A DNA stretch of 64,000 nt from Alishewanella agri BL06 (GCF_000272005.1 NZ_AKKU01000025.1:91493-155492), one strand, 5' to 3'. Positions 53,211-63,347 are shown, counted from the stretch's first letter. Notes: generated by a model from the letters alone, not told the origin. Numbers and translations: made by a program.

Positions 53211-53966
53211 TTAAGCGCGCTTCACGGCGGCTTCATGAAATAGTTCTTGTGCCAGGGCGTCGGTTTGCAATAAATCGGTGCTCAGCGGCACAAATTGATC
53301 CCGCCGTTGTGCTTCACTCGGTTTATTGCCGGTGCCACAGGCGCTGTTGGATTGCTCAGCACTCATAAAGGTCACCATTTCCTCTTCCCAGACTTTATCC
53401 AGTGCTTTGGGGGTGTCATCACGTTTCTCGCTGGCGATTTGCGCTTTAATATCGGCTAAATCGACCTCAGCGGCGGACAATACCAGCAGGCTTTGGAATA
53501 AGGCGGCATAGTTGGATTCACGCTGCTCCAGCCGGCAGGTGAGTACGGCCAGAATCGGTGCAATTTCTTCCAGACCAAGTTGCGCATTGTCAGCGCCCTG
53601 AGTGGATAAAAATTCCAGATACAGCGGCAGATAGTCTGGTAGCTCTTTTACGCCAATATCCAGACCCGCCTCTTTGTACTGCGCCTGTAAGTCGACCATT
53701 GCCTGCCCACGGGCACGGGATTCACCATGCACATGCTCGAAGATCAGCAAGGACAGCGAGCGACCACGCTCAAATAAACCGTCGTATTCAGATTGCCAAT
53801 CCATTAAATCAGCGCTGCAGCGCTGCTTGATAAAGGAACTCAGGCTGTGTTTATTGCTTTGCGGTAAGTCACTGGCCGCTACCACGGCCAGTAATTCGTC
53901 CTGCACTGGCAACAGCTCAGGTTTGGGGTAATCCAGCAGCAATGAAATTAACTGTAAAATTTGCAT
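53211..53966 (-). CDS. narJ: NarJ, nitrate reductase assembly chaperone
   Basis: 251 residues, all-helical TorD-family chaperone. It binds the NarG N-terminus and controls molybdenum cofactor insertion and membrane attachment. LSLLIFEHVHGESRARGQAMVDL is the family core (residues ~75-97). Slightly longer than E. coli NarJ, with a Ser-rich C-terminal tail. It sits 9 bases after narH and 11 before narI. Confidence 0.95.
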   Translation of the reverse strand: MQILQLISLLLDYPKPELLPVQDELLAVVAASDLPQSNKHSLSSFIKQRCSADLMDWQSEYDGLFERGRSLSLLIFEHVHGESRARGQAMVDLQAQYKEAGLDIGVKELPDYLPLYLEFLSTQGADNAQLGLEEIAPILAVLTCRLEQRESNYAALFQSLLVLSAAEVDLADIKAQIASEKRDDTPKALDKVWEEEMVTFMSAEQSNSACGTGNKPSEAQRRDQFVPLSTDLLQTDALAQELFHEAAVKRA

Positions 53967-53975
53967 AAAACCCTC

Positions 53976-55508
53976 TTAATCCTTCAGCTCAACCGGAATC
54001 ACCTGGCGTACACCCTTGGCCTTAGTGCCAAACAGGTTGACGTCGTTATTACCATCGCCACAGCCGTTACCAAAGGTAAAGCCACAGCTGGATTTCAGGT
54101 CATAGGCGTTTTCGGCATAGGCACGGTGACTGGTTGGAATGACGAAGCGATCTTCGTAATTGGCTAGTGCCATGTAGCGGTACATTTCTTCAACCTGCAC
54201 GGCATTCAGGCCCACTTGCTTTAGCACGTCCAAATCTTCAACACCATCAACCTGTTGCGAACGTTTAAAGGCGCGCATCGCAATCATCCGCTCTAAGGCT
54301 CGAACGACGGGCGCTTCGTCACCAGCGGTCAGCATATTGGCCAGGTAACGCAACGGAATACGCAGTGACTTCAGATCCGGAATTTCGCCATTCATGCCGA
54401 CATGACCGGCCTGTACTGCGCTTTGAATAGGTGACAGTGGTGGTACATACCAGACCATCGGCAGGGTGCGGTACTCAGGGTGCAGTGGCAGCGCCACTTT
54501 CCAGTCCATCGCCATCATATACACCGGTGAGCGCTGGGCTGCTTTAATCCAGTTATCGCTGATGCCTTCGGCCCGGGCCGCGGCAATCACTGCCGGATCG
54601 TGCGGGTCGAGGAAGATATCCAGCTGTGCCTGATATAAATCTTTTTCATTCGCCACACTGGCGGCTGATTCAATGCGGTCGGCATCGTACAGCAGTACGC
54701 CTAAGTAACGGATGCGGCCGACACAGGTTTCTGAACAGGTTGTCGGTTGCCCGGCTTCAATCCGCGGGAAGCAGAAAGTACATTTTTCTGACTTACCGGA
54801 CTTCCAGTTGTAGTAGATTTTTTTGTACGGACAGGCCGAGACACACATCCGCCAGCCGCGGCATTTGTCCTGGTCAATCAAGACGATACCGTCTTCTTCG
54901 CGTTTGTATATCGCACCGGACGGGCAAGCCGCGACGCACGCCGGATTTAAACAGTGTTCACATAGCCGTGGTAAGTACATCATAAAGGTCTTTTCAAACT
55001 GACCGTAGATGTCTTTTTGTACCACTTCATTGAAGTTAGTATCTTTTTTGCGCTTTTCGAACTCAGTACCGAGAATTTCTTCCCAGTTTGGACCCCATTC
55101 GATTTTCTCCATGCGCTGGCCGCTAATCAGTGAACGCGGGCGGGCCACCGGCTGGTGCTTGGTATCACCCACATTATGTAAATGCTGGTAATCGAAGTCG
55201 AATGGCTCGTAGTAATCGTCAATTTCCGGTAAGTCCGGGTTGGCGAAAATATTTGCCAGAATACGGCGCTTGCCACCGATTTTCAGCTGCAGTTTGCCGT
55301 TTTGCCGCACCCAGCCGCCGTTCCATTTTTGCTGGTTTTCCCACTCTTTCGGAAAACCGATACCGGGTTTGGTTTCGACATTGTTAAACCAGGCATATTC
55401 GACCCCTTCACGTGAGGTCCAGACGTTTTTGCAGGTGATGGAGCAAGTGTGGCAACCTATGCACTTGTCTAAATTCAGCACCATGCCAATTTGGGCTCTG
55501 ACTTTCAT
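53976..55508 (-). CDS. narH: NarH, iron-sulfur subunit of respiratory nitrate reductase
   Basis: 510 residues, as in E. coli. Four clusters are bound by cysteine groups CIGCHTCSITC, CEHCLNPACVAACP, CRGWRMCVSACP (Trp in place of one Cys, the mark of the [3Fe-4S] cluster) and CTFCFPRIEAGQPTTCSETC. It carries electrons from NarI heme to NarG. It is 16 bases after narG. Confidence 0.97.
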   Translation of the reverse strand: MKVRAQIGMVLNLDKCIGCHTCSITCKNVWTSREGVEYAWFNNVETKPGIGFPKEWENQQKWNGGWVRQNGKLQLKIGGKRRILANIFANPDLPEIDDYYEPFDFDYQHLHNVGDTKHQPVARPRSLISGQRMEKIEWGPNWEEILGTEFEKRKKDTNFNEVVQKDIYGQFEKTFMMYLPRLCEHCLNPACVAACPSGAIYKREEDGIVLIDQDKCRGWRMCVSACPYKKIYYNWKSGKSEKCTFCFPRIEAGQPTTCSETCVGRIRYLGVLLYDADRIESAASVANEKDLYQAQLDIFLDPHDPAVIAAARAEGISDNWIKAAQRSPVYMMAMDWKVALPLHPEYRTLPMVWYVPPLSPIQSAVQAGHVGMNGEIPDLKSLRIPLRYLANMLTAGDEAPVVRALERMIAMRAFKRSQQVDGVEDLDVLKQVGLNAVQVEEMYRYMALANYEDRFVIPTSHRAYAENAYDLKSSCGFTFGNGCGDGNNDVNLFGTKAKGVRQVIPVELKD

Positions 55509-55524
55509 CTTACTTACTCCAACC

Positions 55525-58500
55525 TTATTTAGTGTCTAACCAATCAACGTTCTGCATCTTGCGCACAATGACAAACTCGTCCCGGTTACAGCCAACGGTA
55601 CCGTAGTAGTTAAAACCGTAAGCTTGCTGGGCATAACCGCCAATCATATGCGTCGGCTTCATTACGGCCCGGGTTACCGAGTTATGAATACCACCACGGG
55701 TACCGGTTACCTCACTGCCGGGCACGTTCACAATCCGTTCCTGGGCGTGGTACATCATGCTCATACCTTCCGGTACCCGCTGTGACACCACGGCACGGGC
55801 CGCGATAGCGCCGTTAACGTTAAAGATTTCGATCCAGTCGTTATCTTCAATCCCGGCGGCTTTGGCATCAATTTCACTGAGCCAGACAATGGGCCCGCCG
55901 CGTGATAAGGTCAGCATTAACAGGTTGTCAGAGTAAGTACTGTGAATACCCCACTTCTGGTGTGGTGTGATCCAGTTCAGTACGATCTCTTTGTTACCAT
56001 TCGATTTTTTGTTCAGCACCGGCTCAACTGTTTTCAGGTTAATCGGTGGCTTGTAGCTACACAACTGCTCACCAAAGTCGCGCATCCATTCATGATCCTG
56101 ATAGAACTGCTGACGACCGGTAATGGTGCGCCAGGGGATCAACTCATGCACGTTGGTATAGCCGGCGTTGTAAGACACATGTTCGTCTTCCAGCCCGGAC
56201 CAGGTGGGTGAACTGATAATTTTCCGTGGTTGGGCGACGATATCGTGGAAGCGGATTTTTTCATCTTCTTTCGGTAACGCCAGGTGCTTGTGATCGCGGC
56301 CGGTAATTTTACCCAGCGCATCCCAGGCTTTAACGGCAACATGACCATTGGTCTCCGGAGCCAGTGTCAGGATCATTTCGGCGGCATCAATCGCAGTATC
56401 AATTTTTGCCATGCCTTTATTGACGCCGTCAGCAGTATGTACCCGGTTCAGTTTACGCAGGAACTCGACTTCGTCTTTAGTATCCCAGCTGATGCCTTTC
56501 CCGCCATTACCGATTTTTTCCAGCAGCGGGCCAACGGAAGTAAAACGGGCGTAAGTATTAGGATAATCCCGTTCCACAATATTGATATGCGGCATGGTAA
56601 GACCCGGTATGGCCTCACATTCGCCTTTCCACCAGGCTTTTACGCCGTAAGGCTGCGCCAGCTCGGCCGGAGTGTCGTGGTGCATCGGTGTAGTCACCAC
56701 ATCGGTTTCCACCCCTAAGTGCCCAACGGCAGCTTTAGAGAACGCCTGCGCGATGCCTTTAAAGATTTCCCAGTCACTGCGCGCTTCCCACACCGGGTCA
56801 ATGGCTGCGGTTAACGGGTGAATAAAGGGATGCATATCCGAGGTATTCATATCATCTTTTTCATACCAGGTGGCGGTAGGCAGTACGATGTCGGAATACA
56901 GGCAAGTGGTAGACATGCGGAAATCCAGCGTCACCCACAGATCGACTTTGCCTTCGGCTGGCTGATCGGTCCATTCCACATCTTCCGGTTTTTTACCGCC
57001 AAAACCGCCTAAGTCTTTACCCAGCAAGCCGTGTTTGGTGCCCAGCAAGTGGCGCAGCATATATTCATGGCCTTTACCGCTGGATCCCAGCAGGTTAGAG
57101 CGCCAGATAAACATATTGCGCGGGAAGTTTTGCGGATTTTCCGGTTGCTCACAGGCAAACTTAATGTTGCGTGAGCTTAGTTGTTCCACCACATAGTCTT
57201 TCAGCTCTTTGCCGGCGGCTTTCGCTGCGGCCGCCAGTTTTAGCGGGTTCGTGCCCAGCTGTGGTGCTGAGGGTAACCAGCCCATGCGTTCGGCGCGGCT
57301 GTTGTAGTCGATGATGCTGCCAGACCATTTGTCTTTGTTGGCCAGCGGTGAAATCACTTCGGTCATATCCAGCTTTTCATAACGCCACTGGCTGGAATGG
57401 TTATAGAAAAACGAGGTGCCGTTCATATGGCGTGGTGGCCGTTGCCAATCCAGCGCGAAGGCCAGTGGCGTCCAGCCGGTTTGTGGCCGCAGTTTTTCCT
57501 GACCAACATAGTGTGCCCAGCCGCCGCCACTCTGACCGATACAGCCGCACATCATCAGCATATTGATCAGGCCACGGTAGTTCATATCCATGTGGTACCA
57601 GTGGTTTAATGCTGCACCAACGATAACCATCGAGCGGCCACGGGTTTTATCGGCATTGCGGGCAAATTCGCGGGCGACGCGGATCACGTCATCCGGATTC
57701 ACACCGGTAATGGCTTCTTGCCAGCCTGGGGTATAAGGCACGTTATCGGTATAAGATTGCGCACGGTTTGGATCATTAACACCGTTATCCACGCCGTATT
57801 GTGCCAGCATCAGGTCAAATACAGTGGCGACCAGTGCGGTACCACCGTTAGCCAGCTCCACCCGCTTGGCCGGAATTTTACGCATTTGTACATCAGCATG
57901 TTCGGTATGCTGGAAGTATTCATACTCGTGCGGCGCGCCACCGAAATACGGGAAGCCAACATCCACCAGTTCGTCACTGTTGTCTTTTAAGCTCAGTTGC
58001 AGCTCCAGCTCACCGTCTTTATCTTTTTGCTCCAGGTTCCACTTACCGGCCTGGCCCCAGCGATAACCGATAGCGCCGTTCGGGCTGGTCAGGCGACCAT
58101 ATTTGTTGATGGCAATGGTTTTCCAGTCCGGGTTATTGTCTTCCCCCAGGTTGTTCACCAGATCCGCCGCGCGCAGGAAACGGCCGGTGGTTAGCACCCC
58201 ATTTTGTTCCTCCAGCATAACCAACATCGGCATATCGGTAGTACGGCGTACATAGTCGGTGAAGTAGGCACTGGGGTTGTTGACGTGGAATTCTTTTAGA
58301 ATGACATGACCAAAGGCCATGGCCAGGGCTGCATCGGTACCCTGACGTGGGTGGAGCCAGGTATCACCAAATTTCGACGCTTCGGAGTAGTCGGAGGTGA
58401 TAACACAGGTTTTGGTACCCTTGTAGCGAACTTCAGTTAAGAAGTGCGCATCCGGGGTCCGGGTTTGTGGCACGTTCGAGCCCCAAACAATAATGTAGTT

Positions 58501-59241
58501 CGAGTTATACCAGTCGGCAGACTCCGGTACGTCGGTCTGCTCGCCCCAAACTTGTGGTGAGGCTGGTGGTAAATCGCAATACCAATCGTAGAAACTTAAG
58601 CAGTTACCGCCAATCAGCGACAGGTAACGGGCACCGGCGGCATAGGACACCATCGACATTGCCGGAATTGGTGAAAAACCGGTTACCCGATCCGGGCCAT
58701 AGGTTTTGGTAGTGTAAACGTTGGAGGCGGCGATCATCTCATTGACCTCGTCCCAGCTGGCACGCACAAAACCACCTAAACCACGGCGTTCTTTATAGCT
58801 TTTGGCTTTTACCGGATCGCTGACAATAGATTCCCAGGCTTTGACCGGATCTTTATGTTGTACCCGGGCTTCGCGCCACAGCTTCATCAGCTGCTGCCGC
58901 ACTTTCGGATACTTCAGGCGGTTGGCACTGTAGATATACCAGGAATAGCTGGCGCCACGCGGACAGCCACGCGGTTCGTGGTTTGGCAAATCCGGACGGG
59001 TGCGCGGATAGTCAGTTTGCTGGGTTTCCCAGGTAACCAGGCCATCTTTGACATAGATTTTCCAGCTACAGGAGCCGGTACAGTTTACGCCGTGTGTCGA
59101 GCGCACCACCTTATCGTGCTGCCAGCGCTGCCGGTAACCCTGTTCCCAGGTCCGGTCTTCATTGGTGGTCACCCCGTGGCCATTGGCAAAGGGCGTTTTG
59201 CGGGTCTTAAAAAACCGCAGTTTATCTAACAGATGACTCAT
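55525..59241 (-). CDS. narG: NarG, catalytic molybdenum subunit of respiratory nitrate reductase
   Basis: 1238 residues, normal length. It reduces nitrate to nitrite in the cytoplasm at a bis-MGD molybdenum site. The FS0 cluster motif HGVNCTGSCSWKIYVKDG (His and three Cys) is near residues 50-67. YNSNYIIVWGSNVPQTRTPD carries the Mo-ligand Asp region. There is no Tat signal, as expected for cytoplasmic NarG. First gene of narGHJI-ppiC, with an FNR box and NarL-type heptamers upstream. Confidence 0.98.
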   Translation of the reverse strand: MSHLLDKLRFFKTRKTPFANGHGVTTNEDRTWEQGYRQRWQHDKVVRSTHGVNCTGSCSWKIYVKDGLVTWETQQTDYPRTRPDLPNHEPRGCPRGASYSWYIYSANRLKYPKVRQQLMKLWREARVQHKDPVKAWESIVSDPVKAKSYKERRGLGGFVRASWDEVNEMIAASNVYTTKTYGPDRVTGFSPIPAMSMVSYAAGARYLSLIGGNCLSFYDWYCDLPPASPQVWGEQTDVPESADWYNSNYIIVWGSNVPQTRTPDAHFLTEVRYKGTKTCVITSDYSEASKFGDTWLHPRQGTDAALAMAFGHVILKEFHVNNPSAYFTDYVRRTTDMPMLVMLEEQNGVLTTGRFLRAADLVNNLGEDNNPDWKTIAINKYGRLTSPNGAIGYRWGQAGKWNLEQKDKDGELELQLSLKDNSDELVDVGFPYFGGAPHEYEYFQHTEHADVQMRKIPAKRVELANGGTALVATVFDLMLAQYGVDNGVNDPNRAQSYTDNVPYTPGWQEAITGVNPDDVIRVAREFARNADKTRGRSMVIVGAALNHWYHMDMNYRGLINMLMMCGCIGQSGGGWAHYVGQEKLRPQTGWTPLAFALDWQRPPRHMNGTSFFYNHSSQWRYEKLDMTEVISPLANKDKWSGSIIDYNSRAERMGWLPSAPQLGTNPLKLAAAAKAAGKELKDYVVEQLSSRNIKFACEQPENPQNFPRNMFIWRSNLLGSSGKGHEYMLRHLLGTKHGLLGKDLGGFGGKKPEDVEWTDQPAEGKVDLWVTLDFRMSTTCLYSDIVLPTATWYEKDDMNTSDMHPFIHPLTAAIDPVWEARSDWEIFKGIAQAFSKAAVGHLGVETDVVTTPMHHDTPAELAQPYGVKAWWKGECEAIPGLTMPHINIVERDYPNTYARFTSVGPLLEKIGNGGKGISWDTKDEVEFLRKLNRVHTADGVNKGMAKIDTAIDAAEMILTLAPETNGHVAVKAWDALGKITGRDHKHLALPKEDEKIRFHDIVAQPRKIISSPTWSGLEDEHVSYNAGYTNVHELIPWRTITGRQQFYQDHEWMRDFGEQLCSYKPPINLKTVEPVLNKKSNGNKEIVLNWITPHQKWGIHSTYSDNLLMLTLSRGGPIVWLSEIDAKAAGIEDNDWIEIFNVNGAIAARAVVSQRVPEGMSMMYHAQERIVNVPGSEVTGTRGGIHNSVTRAVMKPTHMIGGYAQQAYGFNYYGTVGCNRDEFVIVRKMQNVDWLDTK

Positions 59242-59297
59242 ACTTGACTCCTGGTCCTGTCCTGCATGAACAGCGTTTTTGCTTTTTCAGTAAGCTC

Positions 59298-59338
59298 ACT
59301 ATAGAAACTACCGCCTAATTCTGCTTGATTCAGATCAA
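59298..59338 (-). promoter_or_regulatory. Class II FNR promoter of narGHJI
   Basis: A perfect FNR palindrome TTGATTCAGATCAA (59325-59338) and, on the minus strand, a TATAGT -10 hexamer (59298-59303). The box centre lies about 41 bases before the predicted start near 59291, the exact class II geometry. Confidence 0.85.
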
Positions 59339-59376
59339 GGTTGCCATGCGTCTAAATTGCTGAAAATTAAGAAAAA

Positions 59377-59392
59377 TACCCCAAAGGTGGTA
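59377..59392. promoter_or_regulatory. NarL-type 7-2-7 heptamer pair upstream of narG
   Basis: TACCCCAAAGGTGGTA forms two convergent TACYNMT-like heptamers two bases apart, 39 bases beyond the FNR box. The rest of the 341-base narG-narX gap holds an isolated GGGGGTA near 59487 and no gene. Confidence 0.6.
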
Positions 59393-59582
59393 GTGTGGTT
59401 ATTGGCTAAATGCTTGAAAATGCAAGCCTTGGCTGAGCGGGTCTACTCACTTTGTCTTAAGGTGTTCTCTGGCTGGGGAAAAGGGGGTAGCCCAAGTATC
59501 CCCAGCTAATCGGTAAGTGGATTTTGCTGCAGGAAAGACGCAGGCGCGTTAAGCTTAGAGCAGACAGCAGCGGGAGTATCAG

Positions 59583-61364
59583 ATGCGTACCTTTTCAATT
59601 GTTACCCGGATCAATATCGCCCTGGCCTGTATTGTAACGCTGGCGCTCGGCACGATGATGGTGTCTTACTGGTTATCGGATCGGGCGGATAGTGATGCGC
59701 ATGCCATCAATGTCGCGGGCTCGCTGCGGATGCAAAGCTACCGGCTGGCCTGGTTACATCAGCAGCAGGATCAGCAAAAACTGCAGCAGGCGTTACAGCA
59801 ATTTTCCAGTAGCTGGCAGCATCCGGTATTTAAACGCTTTTTAAACCAACCGGAGATTTTAAAGAAGTACCAGACGGCACAACAACATTGGCTGCAACTG
59901 GCACCACAGCTCGGCAATAGCCCGGCCTTGCCGTTGTTGGAACAGCAACTAACTGAGCAGGTACGTTTGCTGGATGAATTGGTGATGGTCATTCAGCACG
60001 ATGCTGAGGCCAAGGTAAAAACCTTCCGCTCGGTACAGGTGATAGCGGTACTGGCGACTATTTTGCTGTCGATTATTGTGATGTATTGGCTCAAAGTGAT
60101 GGTGGAGGAGCCATTACAGGAGCTGATCCGCGGTGCCCGCCGCATTGCGCAGGGCGATTTTACCCATCGGATTACGCCGCAGCATCCGGACGAACTGGGG
60201 ATGCTGGCGACCAGTTTTAATAAGATGAATACAGCCATTGGCTATATGTATGGCAATCTGGAAAAGCGGGTGGAAGAACAAACGGCAGAGCTAACCCAAA
60301 CCAATACGACCCTGAAGTTTCTTTACAATACCGCACAGCGGATCAGTGAACACACGACTGAATATCATGATTTTTCAGAAATTATTAGCGAGCTGCGTCA
60401 GATCACCGGGTTAAGCGACATTGAACTGTGTTTATTTACGGAGCAGGGCAATCAGCCGTACCTGCAGGTACAAGCTGCAGAGGGACAGGACCCTTGTGCT
60501 GCTGAAAATTGTGCGGAATGCTTAAGCAGTGAGCAGCCGCTGCGGGCAGATTGTCAGCTACATAACTTTGTGTTGCAACGTGACCGCACTCAATACGGCG
60601 TTCTGGTGGTGCGGCTGGTACCCGGACAGCCATTATTACTGTGGCAGCAGCGGCTGGTTACTGCAATTGCCGATCAGCTGGCGCTGGCGCTGAGTTTAAA
60701 ATCGGAAGAAGAGCAGGTGCGGCGGCTGGCATTGATGCAGGAACGGACAGTGATTGCCCGCGAGCTGCACGATTCGCTGGCGCAGGCGCTGTCCTACCTG
60801 AAAATTCAGGTTACCCGGTTAAATAAAGCTATCGCCAAAGACGATAGGGCGGTGATGCAGGATGTCTCTTCTGAATTGAAAAGTGGGCTGGATGCTGCGT
60901 ACCGACAACTTCGGGAACTGTTAACCACCTTCCGCTTAAAGGTCGATGGCGCCGGTTTACTGAGTGCACTGCAAACGACGGTACAGCAGTTGACTGAGCA
61001 GTCGGAGCTGCAAATCCGGCTCGACTATCAGTTAAGCAATATTCCGCTGGCACCGAATGAGGAAATTCATCTACTGCAGATTATCCGGGAGGCAAGCCAA
61101 AATGCGGTGCATCATAGTCAGGGTGCTAATCTGACCATCAGTTTGCACCAAGATAGCAGCAAGTATATTTTGCTGGCGGTGGAAGATGATGGTATCGGTA
61201 TCCCGGAGCAGTCGGAGAAAATGCATCACTATGGCTTAGCCATTATGCAGGAGCGTAGCAAACATCTCTCTGGTGAGATCCAAATCCGGCGCCGGGCCGA
61301 AGGCGGCACCGGTGTGTATTTCCGGTTTTTACCGGAGTACTTACAACAACCGAAAAGCGCCTGA
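59583..61364 (+). CDS. narX: NarX, nitrate/nitrite sensor histidine kinase
   Basis: 593 residues. Membrane helices at ~12-30 and ~151-171 flank a periplasmic sensor with the P-box INVAGSLRMQSYRLA (42-56) that binds nitrate. HAMP (~172-225) leads to a central region with cysteines 305, 310, 313 and 324, then a HisKA_3 domain with His396 in ARELHDSLAQAL and a HATPase. It phosphorylates NarL. It is divergent from narG and separated from narL by the inverted narK. Confidence 0.95.
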   Translation: MRTFSIVTRINIALACIVTLALGTMMVSYWLSDRADSDAHAINVAGSLRMQSYRLAWLHQQQDQQKLQQALQQFSSSWQHPVFKRFLNQPEILKKYQTAQQHWLQLAPQLGNSPALPLLEQQLTEQVRLLDELVMVIQHDAEAKVKTFRSVQVIAVLATILLSIIVMYWLKVMVEEPLQELIRGARRIAQGDFTHRITPQHPDELGMLATSFNKMNTAIGYMYGNLEKRVEEQTAELTQTNTTLKFLYNTAQRISEHTTEYHDFSEIISELRQITGLSDIELCLFTEQGNQPYLQVQAAEGQDPCAAENCAECLSSEQPLRADCQLHNFVLQRDRTQYGVLVVRLVPGQPLLLWQQRLVTAIADQLALALSLKSEEEQVRRLALMQERTVIARELHDSLAQALSYLKIQVTRLNKAIAKDDRAVMQDVSSELKSGLDAAYRQLRELLTTFRLKVDGAGLLSALQTTVQQLTEQSELQIRLDYQLSNIPLAPNEEIHLLQIIREASQNAVHHSQGANLTISLHQDSSKYILLAVEDDGIGIPEQSEKMHHYGLAIMQERSKHLSGEIQIRRRAEGGTGVYFRFLPEYLQQPKSA

Positions 61365-61365
61365 T

Positions 61366-61389
61366 AAAAAAGGGGCGCCACAGCGCCCC
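61366..61389 (-). terminator. Rho-independent terminator of narK (also closes narX)
   Basis: GGGGCGC and GCGCCCC form a perfect 7-base stem over CACA. On the minus strand six T follow. It fills the 42-base gap between convergent narX and narK. Confidence 0.8.
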
Positions 61390-61406
61390 AAGCCAACCAC
61401 CATTGT

Positions 61407-63023
61407 TTATGGGTTATAAAATTCCCCGTTTTTGCGCAGATAAAAGAACCAGTTTACCGCCAGGCATATGGCATAGAAGATGGCAAAACCAATCATCGCA
61501 TACTCAGGCGTTGCTGCACGGATTTGCTCGCCTAGCACCTGTGGAATATAGAAGGCGCCATAGGCCGCCACAGCGGAAGTCCAGCCTAGCACCGGTCCGG
61601 CTTGTTCTTTTGGAAACACCACCGCTATGGTGCGGAAAGTTGAACCATTACCGATACCACTGGCTGCGAATAACCCCAGAAAGATCAGGAAGAAAGGAAC
61701 AAAGTATTGTTCAGGTGTGGCGCTTTGGTAGGCCTGCTGCATAAAGTAACCGGCGCCCAGTGCACACAGCACCATCACCACAGAGCAGAGTTGGGTGACC
61801 AAAGAGCCCCCAATCTTATCGGCAATCCAGCCGCCAACGGGCCGGATCAGGGCGCCGATAAAGGGCGCGATCCAGGCGTAGGTCAAGGCACTCGGGCCAT
61901 TCGGATTCGGTGTGGTATGCGTCATTACACCATCCACCATCACATGGCTGTAGCCGAAGATAACCTGAATCGACAGCGGGAAGGCTGCAGAGAAGCCAAT
62001 AAAAGAACCGAAGGTCATGATATACAACACACTCATAATCCAGGTGTGTTTGTTATTAAAGATTTTGTATTGCCGATCCAGGCTGGTACGGATCGCGCCA
62101 GGTAACAGCTTTAATAAAAATACGGTAGCGAACAGTACCCCGACTAACACTATTTCTTTTGGAATACCGAAACCTGAACCATTAGCAGACTCGGGTAAAA
62201 TCAGCCATAAACCCGCGATCGAAGTGATAAAGCCGATCCCCAACATCGCCAGAATAATGCTAAAGGAGGTCACTGCGGCGGGCAGCTTCGGTGTGACTTC
62301 GTCGGTATGGATATTATTGGTTCCAAACCAAAGCAGAAAGGCCAGTGGAATTAGGGTTATTAACCAGGCAAAGCCAGCATTCTGGATCCAGGTTTGGGTG
62401 CCTGCCGGGATAGTGCCGGTAACGGTACCGCTGGCTTTCGCCAGAACCATTGGATCGCCGCCACCCAACAACGTAAAGACGCCATAAGACATAAAAATTG
62501 GCACCAGAATTTGTACTGTGGTGACACCAAAATTGCCCAGGCCGGCATTTAGCCCCAGCGCCAAACCTTGTTGTTTTTTAGGAAAAAAGAAGCTGATATT
62601 CGACATTGATGAGGCAAAGTTACCACCGCCGATACCTGACAGTAAGGCCATTAATTGAAACACCCACAGCGGCGTATCAATACTTTGTAATGCCAAGCCG
62701 GTACCGACCGCAGGAATCATCAATAAACTGGTGGTCAGGAACAAGGTATAGCGACCACCGCAAAGCCTGACAAAGAAGCTTGATGGGATCCGCAGTGTCG
62801 CGCCGGTAAGCCCGGCGATCGCGGTTAGGGTGAATAGCTCGGCGGTGCTAAACGGATAGCCGACATTCAGCATCTGCACCGTGACCACGCTCCACAACAT
62901 CCAGACCCCAAAGCCGCAGAGCAGGCTCGGAATGGAAATCCATAAATTGCGGTTGGCAATACCGCGCCCGCTTTGTTGCCAGAAATTCTCGTCTTCTGGC
63001 TGCCATTTTCTTAAATCAGACAT
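61407..63023 (-). CDS. narK: NarK, respiratory nitrate/nitrite transporter
   Basis: 538 residues, about twelve to fourteen membrane segments, NNP family. Nitrate signatures GLNAGLGNFGVTTVQ and, late in the protein, FASGIGNGSTFRTIAVVFP; substrate arginines sit in the TLRIPSSFFVR region. The N-terminal WQPEDENFWQQSGRGIANRNLW is typical of the long NarK type. It supplies nitrate to NarG and exports nitrite. It has its own promoter region with a NarL-type heptamer pair. Confidence 0.94.
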   Translation of the reverse strand: MSDLRKWQPEDENFWQQSGRGIANRNLWISIPSLLCGFGVWMLWSVVTVQMLNVGYPFSTAELFTLTAIAGLTGATLRIPSSFFVRLCGGRYTLFLTTSLLMIPAVGTGLALQSIDTPLWVFQLMALLSGIGGGNFASSMSNISFFFPKKQQGLALGLNAGLGNFGVTTVQILVPIFMSYGVFTLLGGGDPMVLAKASGTVTGTIPAGTQTWIQNAGFAWLITLIPLAFLLWFGTNNIHTDEVTPKLPAAVTSFSIILAMLGIGFITSIAGLWLILPESANGSGFGIPKEIVLVGVLFATVFLLKLLPGAIRTSLDRQYKIFNNKHTWIMSVLYIMTFGSFIGFSAAFPLSIQVIFGYSHVMVDGVMTHTTPNPNGPSALTYAWIAPFIGALIRPVGGWIADKIGGSLVTQLCSVVMVLCALGAGYFMQQAYQSATPEQYFVPFFLIFLGLFAASGIGNGSTFRTIAVVFPKEQAGPVLGWTSAVAAYGAFYIPQVLGEQIRAATPEYAMIGFAIFYAICLAVNWFFYLRKNGEFYNP

Positions 63024-63138
63024 CTGGTAACTCCTGTTGTCTTGGCAGAGTGCTTAATGCAGCAAGTCTGATTGGCATTGGCAGGAGGCACAATGTATCT
63101 AAGGAGTTAGCCAAAGGCGTGGGCCAGCAAAGACGAGG

Positions 63139-63154
63139 TATCACTAAAGTGGTA
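63139..63154. promoter_or_regulatory. NarL-type 7-2-7 heptamer pair upstream of narK
   Basis: TATCACTAAAGTGGTA is almost a perfect palindrome of TACCACT-like heptamers two bases apart. It lies 116 bases before the narK start, within the 324-base narK-narL gap. Confidence 0.55.
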
Positions 63155-63267
63155 GTTGCAAGGGTTTAGGCTGCAATTATCAAATATTTTCAATAAGATA
63201 ATACTGCTTAGTGTTGCGTTGCCTGCCCGCAGATCTCCGGCGGCCAAAATAGGTAGAGGCGGCTAAC

Positions 63268-63311
63268 ATGATTTATATCAAAGTATCCGCAGCATAGATC
63301 TAAGCTAATAT
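63268..63311 (+). promoter_or_regulatory. FNR-like box and -10 before narL
   Basis: ATGATTTATATCAA (63268-63281) misses the FNR consensus only at its first base. TAATAT (63306-63311) lies at class II distance, giving a start near 63318 and a short leader to the narL ATG. It may also act on narK in the other direction. Confidence 0.55.
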
Positions 63312-63347
63312 GGGTAAAGCCACGAGACAGGCAGTCAGGAGCAGGTT

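Noticed and set aside
59480-59505. GGGGGTA and TATCCCC upstream of narX as a NarL pair
   Set aside because: The heptamers point away from each other and the spacing is not 7-2-7.
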